Positions 55,359-64,000 of a stretch of DNA of 64,000 bases are shown one piece after another. Both the position numbers and the translations under genes were made by a program. Each line of letters opens with the position of its first letter. The stretch's first letter is position 1. Below the pieces are notes generated by a model that worked only from the letters and a program-made list of their open reading frames with translations, did no database searches and was not told where the DNA came from. Source of the stretch: Hirundichthys speculiger (taxonomy: Eukaryota; Chordata; Actinopteri; Beloniformes; Exocoetidae); NCBI GenBank assembly GCA_018398805.1, contig JAGFBZ010001158.1:1-64000 (forward strand). Direction: 5' to 3'.

Positions 55359-57500
55359 ATCCAAGAACCAGGGAGAAGAGCAGGGAGACATGCAGAGGGT
55401 AGAGATGACAATGGACAACAAACAGAAAGGGAGTGACAGGACTTATAAACACAGAGGAGCAAACAAGAGGCAGGTGTCAACAATCAGGATGACGAGAGGG
55501 AGGAAAAAGCAGAACTCAATCAAGACAAAACTTCAAGAAACACATGACACCAGAGACTTAAGACCATGACATTTTCAGCAGCAGGTTAAATGGCAGGTGC
55601 TGATGACTGCAGCAGCGTTAAAGGAGTCATTGCATTTTAACCCTCAGCGTGCATTGCGCTGTGAAACATCTTTGTCAGGGAGTAATTTCATGTTAGAGCT
55701 CGCTGCTCCGCTCCTGCTGGAGAGTACGACGATGAACCGGAAGAATAAAAGCTCTCCAGAACGTAATGAAAGTAGAATCCTGAAGATGGGGTGATGCCAC
55801 GTCACATCAACTTCCCCGAAAAGTCCCTAACCCCTTATTTTAATGTAGTTTCTTTTCCTCTCTTCCTTTTTTATTAGTCGTAAGAGCTTTGTGAGGACAC
55901 AAATTGACACAATATTCCCAGTTTCATGTGCCTCTTAGATGCTTTTCATCCGTCAGAGTCACAGAAGTGCTTTTTTTTTTTTTAAAGTAAATCAGAGAGC
56001 TGTAATTCACTGCAATGAGCTCCTTTGATTGCTAAAACAATGACCCATGCACTTTGAAGTTTGGCTTCCCGTGTGAGATAATAAAACACCCGGGCTGCAT
56101 ATCACTCGCTGAAAATAATTGAACGCCGGCGATGCCGTCTGACGTGACATCCAGACTGCTCCATATGCTCGAATGGAGCGTTTCTAGAAATTGATGGTTC
56201 ATTCAGTCAGTTCTGGCTCATTAGAACAGAGACGCTGGAGAGGCGTTTTGATGCTTTTAGGTGTGATATTTGGTTTGTGGACTCACATTTAGACTGCCGG
56301 GTATTAAACACAAAAAAAAGGAAGGCAGACGGTTGGATTCTGGAAACCGGATGACCTTCCCTCCAGCATCACCAGCAGGTCAGACATCAGCAGCGTCTCT
56401 GCCTTTAAGGTAAAAGGCTGGTTGGATTTTTCCTGTTCATGCATGTAATTCAAGAGGCAGAGCTGATTATTACATGAAGCAGCATGAAACCTGCAGATAT
56501 TGTAGATATTGTTGCAAACGGTGCTGTTGTCTCCCTCCCTTCCCCCTGAAATTAATTTAAACCGAGAAAGTTTGATGCAGACAGTCGAGAATGATCCTCT
56601 GCAACCTGACCACGGCTCACGCACACGTTTTCCCGCCTCCCCCAAAGCCAAAGTCCACATTAACATTGAAATAGCAAAGTGTGTTAAAGCCCCACTCTCG
56701 CAGGCTGACAAGGGCGAATTAGATGTCAGAAGGATTCCTGCTCAGCTTAATTGAATCTGCCAAGCACTAAAAAAGAAAATCTGAAGTCAAAATAACCTAT
56801 TAGATCTATCACGTAATGTTTTGTTGAGCCTGACAGGTAGCACTTCTCTGCCCGCCCCACTCCTCGCTGCAGTCCTGCAGGTCCGGCGATGCAGGTGTGT
56901 CGGGGCTGAGTGGTAGCTGAGGGTGTTTCTCTGTTTCTGTTATTCGTTAATCAGTCGCAGTCGATGCTGCCGGTGTTCGGCCCACTCAGGGGCTTCGCTA
57001 CAGGTGTGCTTTTACTGACTTACTGCAGCTAATGGACGGTCTGGGCAAAAGCTCCGCCGCACGCCAACCCACTGCTAAAAACTGGCTCTTGATTTATGTT
57101 CCCGTTTCACATTGTCTAGAAATCCATTTTCTTCTTTTTTAAAAAAATGTAATTACATTCCTCTGGAGGCAAAGATTAAATGCACGTTGCAAGGGTATCA
57201 GAATGAGGTAAAAACGAAAATAAATGCATCATTTACGCATTATTTTTCAAGCAGAAATTCCTCAGGTGACCTCTTTTTTTGGCACAAATTGGAGCCATGT
57301 CAGCTTCTTGCATTAAAATACAGGCTCCTGCTGAAAAAGGTTCCCATCAAGGGCCCAAGAAACATCCAACAAATAGATATTAAGCAGCAGCTGTTGCCTA
57401 TATCGCACCCTGATTCTGATTTTAGGTATATCTGAACAAGACCTGATCCCTGTATCCATGCTGACATTCACTAATCTGTATCATTAGGCAATTAATTAAA
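55359..57500. other. intronic DNA with a 6.1-kb-type repeat fragment
   Basis: 55360-55570 resembles the repeat at 6101-6560. The rest has a T run (55972-55983) and otherwise unique-looking sequence. No exon seen. Confidence 0.45.
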
Positions 57501-57957
57501 ACTAATCTATATAATATAGTGGGGTGCGACCCCTTTGGGGGCATTGCTGGGGGGAGCGTGTGTGACCCCGGGGAACAAGACTTTTTTTTTTTTTTTTTGC
57601 TGTACTGGAATAAAGTGTAATTGCACATATACTCCAGTAGGGGGCAGTGGCACTCTCATTATCACAGTGTGCAGGGAGTATTAGCTATATTGTGTCTGGG
57701 TTTTTTCTTGTGGCACAGACATGTGCGCACAGAGCAGGAGATATGAAGAGAACAAACTCTCAAGAGACACCACAGAAAAATACTTAACAGGGATGAAAAG
57801 AAAGATGGAAAGAGACGGAGATAATGAGACAAACGAAAGTCAGCAGAAAGTTAAGACGAGGAAATATAACGATGCTGATGTAGCGCTACTTCAATGTGAT
57901 GCATTTTAAATCTTTACAGACTAATGTTAATAAAGTTATTCTTTGTTATAAGTTGAT
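57501..57957 (+). mobile_element. hAT fragment with ZBED-type transposase start
   Basis: GTGGGGTGCGACCCCTTTGG (57519-57538) resembles a hAT subterminal palindrome. A T run (57581-57598) follows, then a short plus-strand ORF. Borders are unclear. Confidence 0.45.
57721..57909 (+). pseudogene. possible hAT (ZBED5-like) transposase N-terminus
   Basis: A 62-residue frame with MKRKMERDGDNETNESQQKV, then KTRKYNDADVAL. This resembles the leader of ZBED5/FAM200-type hAT proteins ('MKRK....KKVRKY...YL..GF'), where a BED finger would follow. Here the frame stops just after it. The assignment rests on a short motif and is tentative. Confidence 0.4.
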
Positions 57958-57962
57958 CTATA

Positions 57963-58653
57963 CAGTGGTACCTCTACTTTCGAAATTAATTGGTTCTGGA
58001 AGTAGTTTCGTAACGTGAAAATTTCGTAAGTAGAGACGCATTTTCCCACGTAAATGTCCTAATCCGTTCCAAGCCCCCCAAAATTCAGACTAATTTTTTT
58101 ATAAATCATAAAAACGCATCAAAACATGTAACACATGTTACATGTTACAATTAGATTACTGCACAATAAACATAAAATGAGAGTTGTACATAATAAAAAC
58201 AAAGAATAAAAATTATGTTCATTTACCTTTTAACTGCTATCGTCATCACCTTTTCTCTCTCAGCAGTGGTTTTTGTCTGACGTTTTGTAAAAAACCGATC
58301 CAAGAACGTTTGCCTTTGTCGGCTTTTAACAATCCTTCGAAATGTGCAAGGCTAACATCAACATAGTGAGCGATAGCCCGACTAGTGAACACTTTTTCTG
58401 GGTGATTCTTTTCAACAAATTTTGGGAATTCAGAGAGAGATGCCAGGACGATGCTAGCCGATAGCCAATGGCAGAGAAGCTACAAGTATGTTTACGTTCG
58501 GTAAACTCTGGAAGCTGAGTAGCAGCGCTACTGTATTTTTGCTTTTCGTATCCTGAAATTTCTTTCGTAACAAGAGGTAATATTTTCCCATTGAGGCGCT
58601 TCGTAACCTGAAAATTTCATATGTAGAGACGTTCGTAAGTAGAGATACCGCTG
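57963..58653. mobile_element. TA-flanked DNA element (CAGTGGTACCTCTACTT ends)
   Basis: Left end CAGTGGTACCTCTACTTTCG; right end, inverted, CAGCGGTATCTCTACTTACG. TA stands on both sides. The arms continue with GTTTCGTAACGTGAAAATTTC versus its inverted relative near 58590-58620. A pogo/mariner-type nonautonomous element by ends and target site. Confidence 0.85.
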
Positions 58654-58655
58654 TA

Positions 58656-58704
58656 CTTTGATTGGTTCCTGCTTGCAAAGTCTCAAGAATTTAAAAAGTG
58701 TTAT

Positions 58705-58748
<44 letters not shown>

Positions 58749-60698
58749 GATGGAGTCAGTCAGTTTCATTCCATTCAATGTCATTCAAAACAGAAAAGGG
58801 ATGTTTTAAATAAATGTATACTTTATAAAGCTATTTTGTGATCTTTGACTATCTTTAAGGTATTTTTGCAGTATCAACAAGAGGCCGATAGGGTGTCCTC
58901 TTTTGGGGTTTTTGGGTCACCCTAGCATAATATTAAAACTATAAAATGTGTCAAGCAGGTTAATTCTGACACAGAATAAACCTAAAAGGCTAAAAATGTA
59001 ATGAGATTTAGGAAAACCAAATCTGTTTTAGTCTTCTCGTCTGTAGTCTAGGTTTTAAATATGTTTATCCAATGCGTTTGAATTTTGGAGGTATAAGTAC
59101 ATGTTTAATGGCTGTCATTCCAAGTAATGCTAATAAACAAATGTTAATCAAACATATGTGATATAGATATAATTTTTTTTTCTGTTTAAAATGCAAGCAT
59201 ATAAGTAACTGTAAAATAGCAGTAAAAAAACATTTTTTGTTTTGGAGATGCAGGTGATGTTTAGTCGTTCTTTAATGTTAGTGTTTTTGAGTAAACGATT
59301 ATAAACAGTTTGTATGTGTAGGTGTAGGTCCCAGTCCGTCCCTGTCGACACAGGACTAGATCCGGTCTGGCAGTCTGAACACAGAGCGTTATACCTGACC
59401 CGAACAAGGTTTTCAGAGGTTTTAATTAAATGTGTGTGACACGCTCAAAATACCACAGGGATACGGAGCACAAGTTCCGTTTCCCGCCGCGTCCTCCCAT
59501 CTGTGCTCACAGATCAGAGCCACGCCGTCCAAGAATGTGGTCACGTGACTCGTCAGGCAGGTGATACAGCAGTAGACGCGTGTCATCGCCGGTCCAAGAT
59601 TGCCAGCTTTATGTAGAGAGTTTTCAGATGCAGGGATGGAAGAGTGTCTGTTCGGTCCACCTCCCTCAGAGCTGGCGAACGATGCTATCAAGTGTCACCT
59701 CGACATTTTCTCTGTACGCCGTCGGCGAAGCGTCACGTTTGACTGCTGTGACTCTAGAAATCAGAAATGATAAGTCTGTCATAACTGACTTACCTGTGAT
59801 GAAGTGATCAGCGGAAACATGTCAGCTTCCCATTTTCATCCTCCCTCCAGGTTACATGAAGCCATATTTAGGGAAGCAAGCAATGAAAAGATTTACCTGT
59901 ATTTTTTTGTGTGTGTGTGATGTGCAAAATGCAACGCAGCAACTTTAGGGCTGAACTTCACTCCTCAAGTGCAGATGCATCTTTTGAAATCAGCGGCTGA
60001 AAGGCAACACGGCTCCGCTCTGATCTGGGTCTGTGATGTCAGGAGTCTGAACGCTCAGTGAAGGAGGCATTTCTAGGACTCAGACGACCACGAGCAAAAT
60101 GACCGGTCTGCGTCAGTATTGTGGAGCTGGCAGCCAATTAAAACGCCCTCGTCCATGCTCTGGTGCACGGAGAAAAGCGCTCTTATTACCCCGTTAAAAC
60201 AAAGACCTCCAGCTCTGGAAAAGCAGCTTTGTTCAGTTCATAATGAATCTGAGCAGCTGCACAAAACCCTTTTTCTTTTCTGCGTGTTTCTACTCAGATG
60301 TTCATCCGGTCACAATGTTCCACAGTGATGCACAAACAATGTCAAATACGTTCTTAAGAAAAGCGGGAACGCTAAGTGATTTCTCACAACCTGGCATGAA
60401 TATGGTAATTTGTAATCAGTTCTTGGCTGCAATCCAGAGACGTGGTGTGGCAGTTTTATTGAGTGGTTATTAAAAAAGGAAGCAAAAGAAATAAAGAACC
60501 AAACTGAACAGGAAGAAAAAGGATTCAGGGAAAAAAAATCAATCCTGGTTGCGTCTTTTTGGAATAAACAGTCAAAGTAATACACGATTTAAAGATATGA
60601 AGTCAGTAACTATACATTTCAAGTGACCTGTTGGAGCCAGAGACTCGAAGAAACTGAATTAAGAAATAAAGAAAAGCTGGCTGTTGATGATCTGATGT
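58656..60698. other. intronic DNA, (AT)n
   Basis: Contains the (AT)n run at 58707-58746. No exon recognised. Confidence 0.4.
58707..58746. repeat. (AT)n microsatellite
   Basis: About 20 AT units. Confidence 0.95.
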
Positions 60699-60706
60699 GC
60701 TGTAGA

Positions 60707-61922
60707 CAGTTTACTTTCTACACGAACTAGTTCAGTTTATAGTTCTCAGAAATTAAAACGAACTAGTTCAATTCACCATTTCAAAAATTGAACTAAATAC
60801 ATTACATTAAATATGTGTTACTGACAATTTTTAATTATTTTTTTCTTATTATTTTTTAATGTTGCTGCGAGCAATTATTTGTCAAAATGATTGCCACTGT
60901 CCATATACTACACCACAAACGGCAATTATTTTATCCATTTTAACTGTCGAAAACTATGTGTCCAATTCAGAATCTTAATCCAACCAGAGTTCACATTAGC
61001 ATTGAAGGGACAGCGCATGTAAAACTGTCATTTCCGTTATAGCTTCTCTCTACAGCAGCCATTCCCAAACTTCAGAGTACCAAGGCCCAATTTGAAATGT
61101 GAAAAATATACGCAGTTCACCCAAACCTTTAATTACAACTGTGATCGACATACAGGACTAGAAACTTTGTTCTGATATTAATGTAAGGGGTCAACAAATA
61201 AGGTGACACTTGTCATATTAAGTTAAGATGACAGTAGAATAACACTTTACTGGTTTGTTTTATTACTTCTTAATGTTTTTTTAAAATAATGTCATGAATA
61301 TTTTACAGTCATTCAAAATATATATATAAAAAAAAAAAGAGAATTTAAAACATATTTTAATGACCTCTCACGGCCCACCTGCAGTACCTCGACAGCCCAT
61401 CAGGGGGCAGCGGCCCACACTTTGGGAATCACTGCTCTACAGTATATTAAAAATATGAGGAAAAACTTGCTGCCAAATGAACTTTATTATAAGACAAAAA
61501 CAGGTCCTTAAGGTGCAAATGTTTTTTCCCCCCATTTCAATATTTCAACCCCCCCGGCAGTCGGGTCGCTCCTCCGGCTCTGGGCAACTGTAGCTCTCAT
61601 CTTCCTTCATGATCGTTTTAAACGTTTAATGACACAATTGTTAGTGTGACAGAAGCGACAGCCCGTGTTGCCATGTTTGATGGATTTCCTCAGATACATA
61701 TCAGGCTCGTTTGTGGTGTATTTTAAATGAGGTTCGCTGGAAACCTGGAACGGTTTTGACCGTGCGTGAACTTTGAAAGAGCGTCGTTCACAACTGCCCA
61801 AATGAACTCGTTCACGCCCCCCGCTGGTGAAGGAGAAAGAGACCGCGCTCAGTTCACGTTCGCACAAAATATGAACTAGTTTGTGAACTTTCGGTCAATG
61901 AACGCGTTCAGGTACAACACTG
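60707..61922. mobile_element. hAT element (GAACTAGTTCA-rich), 8-bp TSD
   Basis: Right end, inverted, CAGTGTTGTACCTGAACGCG; left end CAGTTTACTTTCTACACG. The flanks GCTGTAGA (60699-60706) and GCTGTAAA (61923-61930) form an 8-bp duplication with one mismatch. Subterminal ACGAACTAGTTC motifs occur on both sides. A second hAT MITE (61056-61434) is nested inside. Confidence 0.82.
61056..61434. mobile_element. nested hAT MITE, perfect TSD
   Basis: Left end CAGCCATTCCCAAACTTCAG; right end, inverted, CAGTGATTCCCAAAGTGTGG. A perfect 8-bp duplication CTCTACAG lies at 61048-61055 and 61435-61442. Confidence 0.9.
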
Positions 61923-61930
61923 GCTGTAAA

Positions 61931-62818
61931 GAGAGAGAGGTGCTGCTGAAACATTTCGGATGAGGCCAAGCGCATAACCTCGAGGTGACACCGGCAACCT
62001 CTTAGAGCCGAGATCCAGGTGCGGAGATGCTGAAGATCACACCATCTGTGGTTCACGAGCGCCGTGCCGCCTCTTCCTTTACTCCTACCGCTCTGTCTGC
62101 AGTCTCCATGTTCTCACTGGTCACCTTTTTTTTTTTTTGTAATCAAATTTTTATATAATTTTAGACAATGAAAAAAAGTAACATACATATAACAGACACA
62201 AAGCCCTGTATCCACACTGTATCCCAGTTACTAGCATCTCTTTCTAGATGTATATCTGTTTCCCAGGTTCTACGTTCAGGAGAGTCTACTTGGGTGTACT
62301 CGCTGGTCACTTTTGTTGATTTCCATTAATGCTTAAAAAGATCCAAAGGGTCAAAGTATGTTGACTGTGGCTCTAAATCTACATTAATAAACAACGGAGC
62401 TTGATCCTTGATCACGTCACCTCCTCCAGCCGCTCGAGGAAAGACCTGTTTAAACTAGTGCTCCTGCTTTTCAGCCACACGGGAATGTAGTTATGACAAT
62501 TAATTAATTATACATCTATAATGTTTAATAATGTACACAATTTAAAAAATGACCAAATAAATAAAAAAGCATGGAATCCCAGAGGTCTGCAGCTTTGGCC
62601 CTAAGCAACAGGCGTCCGAGCTAATCATGTTTCAGTGTATTTAAAGCAACAGAGTTTAGGCGCCGCGAGCTTCCCGCATTAAGCGTAATCTACTCCTCTA
62701 TCACATTTCGCTGTCAGACATCCCCGTAGGGGTTTGGTGGCTGATTGCCGTTCCCATTATGTAATGGGGGAGTTTTAACTGCTCCGTTGATTTCCCCTTT
62801 TTTGTCCTCTGCTTTCAG
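61931..62818. other. intronic DNA upstream of the cadm1 transmembrane exon
   Basis: T run at about 62127-62138, otherwise no repeat border identified. The last 30 bases form the pyrimidine tract and acceptor for the exon at 62819. Confidence 0.5.
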
Positions 62819-62947
62819 ATTCGCGGGCCGGGGAAGGAGCGCCCAGAGCGGTGGACCACGCCGTCATCGGAGGGGTGGTGGCCGTGGTCGTCTTCGCCAT
62901 GCTCTGCCTACTCATCGTCCTGGGCCGCTACTTTGCAAGACACAAAG
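62819..62947 (+). CDS. cadm1: cadm1 transmembrane exon (129 nt)
   Basis: This exon encodes the end of the stalk, the single membrane-spanning helix and the first cytoplasmic residues of CADM1. After a pyrimidine tract and GCTTTCAG the frame begins with two bases of a split codon, then [10 protein letters not shown], then [20 protein letters not shown] and a continuing hydrophobic run ending LGRYFARHK, with one base of the next codon. The helix spans about 20 residues, and the Arg/His/Lys that follow fit a stop-transfer, cytoplasmic side. The helix matches CADM1 rather than CADM2, CADM3 or CADM4, differing from mammalian CADM1 by roughly one conservative residue. Phase 1-1 agrees with joining to the 33-nt microexon and to the last exon, which normally begins with the 4.1-binding juxtamembrane segment and ends in a PDZ-binding tail. 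That exon is not in the window. The donor GTGGTC is weak. cadm1a versus cadm1b is not resolved. Confidence 0.93.
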
Positions 62948-64000
62948 GTGGTCGATCAGAAAATACAGATTAGCCATTTAACTGATGTGCCAGTTGAACT
63001 TTGATTTGTTTTTATTTTGTCTTTTTTTCCCCAAAAACCTTATTCATTCTTTACATTTTCAGAGCTGTGGGTTTTCTCGAGACCTCACTGATGTCCTCTG
63101 GAGAGTCTCTGTACTGTTACATTATCGAGTGTAGCCTCTTCAATTTATTTCTATAAGAACTTATTATTACATAATTGGATGGATGTTATCCAAATGATGG
63201 AAAGACAGCTATTAAGGCTACGGGTTACTGATGATGAGTAAAATTACATTTTCCACGCCGCCCTGATGAATGGTACAACAAATCTTATAAGCCGCCCTCA
63301 TAACTGCAGAATAATTACAATCCATAACAAATTTCACACTTTGATGTTTCTTATGCAGGAATAAATGGAACTGCGTACATTAAGCGTTTTGGAGAGGAAG
63401 TGCTATGCAAATTAGAGGTGCAGGAGAGTTTTCTTATTTCATGCTTGTGCTGAAGTCAGAGTTGCCGTCCTGAGAGGACAGAGTTCATGAACACATGTGA
63501 GCTGGCTGTCTGTGAATCTGATATCCACTGTTAAAAAAAAAATTAAACAGAGGCAACTCTGTGTCATGGAGGTTCCTGACATCTGTGGTAGTTTCAGAGA
63601 CAGCTGACCCATGCAGTCCATTGGGTTAGGGTTAGGGGTTAGGGTTAGGGTTAGTCCATTGCTTCCAGTCAGCCTGACCCTCTCAGACAGTTAACACTGG
63701 CACAGTTTGTATCAAAGCCATCTGTCCAGGCCTGCTGCTAAAGTTTAGCTTTGTGCACGTCAGGCTACATGATAGCGATCTTTTGTTCCCTTTTCTGTTT
63801 TTGTCAAATCAGCCAGCCAGATGATTTATTAACCCAGAGGGCCGACCGCACTGCCATGTGGTGCAGCCAAGTGTTGCTCCGCAGAGTTGAAGACGTCATT
63901 TGATTTATTTCAAGTTGTTGACCTTTATTATCAACGCAGCTGGGTGTCATTGATGGTTTTTCAGTATCGATATCAAAATTGATACCTTGTTTTCGATACA
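62948..64000 (+). other. cadm1: start of next cadm1 intron
   Basis: Begins GTGGTC. The final cadm1 exon is not found before the window ends. Contains a telomere-type repeat (63624-63652). The last 40 bases (TATCGATATC..TTTCGATACA) look like the beginning of another hAT-type end. Confidence 0.6.
63615..63661. repeat. interstitial TTAGGG insertion with 9-bp flanking duplication
   Basis: Between two copies of AGTCCATTG (63615-63623 and 63653-63661) lie about five TTAGGG-type units (63624-63652), one with an extra G. The arrangement is that of a short telomere-repeat insertion at a repaired break. Confidence 0.85.

Larger units (their letters stand above)
12089..62818 (+). other. cadm1: cadm1 intron, 50,730 bp, transposon-rich
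   Basis: The intron runs from donor GTTGGT at 12089 to acceptor TTTCAG at 62813-62818. It holds nearly all mobile elements listed here, and no other host gene was recognised in it. A further CADM1 alternative segment known in mammals (about 18 residues, containing an L-P-N-S-A-E-E core) should lie in this interval if conserved. I did not see it by reading. Confidence 0.8.

Noticed and set aside
12089..62818. The additional CADM1 alternative exon (about 18 residues, L-P-N-S-A-E-E core)
   Set aside because: Looked for in the intron but no convincing match was seen. It may be absent in this paralogue or too diverged to spot by eye.
1..64000. tRNA, rRNA, snRNA or known microRNA genes
   Set aside because: No A/B-box pair with cloverleaf, and no conserved RNA core, was recognised on either strand by reading. 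A covariance-model search would be needed to exclude them.

Overview
The window looks like a piece of a teleost fish genome. It is AT-rich, has almost no long ORFs outside mobile elements, is dense in fish-type DNA transposons (hAT, Tc1/mariner, PIF/Harbinger, piggyBac), and carries a BEL/Pao LTR retrotransposon and fragments of a CR1/L2-type LINE. No bacterial features (operons, CRISPR, ribosome binding sites) and no recognisable tRNA or rRNA genes were seen.

The host gene is cadm1 (cell adhesion molecule 1 / SynCAM1), on the + strand. Two exons can be read. One is a 33-nt microexon at 12056-12088, coding for a threonine/proline-rich juxtamembrane stalk insert. The other is the 129-nt transmembrane exon at 62819-62947. 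Both are phase 1 at each end, so the microexon can be included or skipped without changing the frame. A 50,730-bp intron separates them. Exons for the Ig domains lie upstream of the window, and the last cytoplasmic exon lies downstream. Which paralogue this is (cadm1a or cadm1b) cannot be told from these exons.

The intron is a stack of transposons. From left to right: a degraded minus-strand LINE (2890-5160) split off by a hAT copy (1244-2881); a hAT MITE with GACCCG-rich ends (7639-8317); hAT copies at 12532-13994, 18105-18807, 22125-22812, 23738-24776 and 28174-29337; an unclassified inverted-repeat element at 15483-16855 holding a second one; a Harbinger-like MITE (20357-20930); a three-level nest at 26009-27255; an over-expanded hAT terminal array (30334-31360); the BEL/Pao element (31541-40051, minus strand); a chimeric hAT junction (41138-41527); hAT copies at 42867-43588, 44012-44728, 50617-51784 and 60707-61922 (with a nested copy at 61056-61434); two nearly identical Tc1-like MITEs (44211 and 54019); a piggyBac remnant (to 55354); and a TA-flanked element (57963-58653). 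Most boundaries were set from terminal inverted repeats plus target-site duplications read directly in the sequence.

The BEL element is the youngest large insertion. Its two LTRs appear identical except for the length of one T run, and it has a perfect 5-bp target duplication. Even so, its pol region is broken by several single-base frame changes. It lies antisense to cadm1, the usual orientation of tolerated intronic LTR elements.

No undescribed multi-gene system was found. The most unusual structures are the roughly two-dozen-unit tandem array grown from a hAT end, a telomere-repeat insertion flanked by a 9-bp duplication (63615-63661), an 80-bp poly-G tract, and a recent but frame-broken BEL copy.
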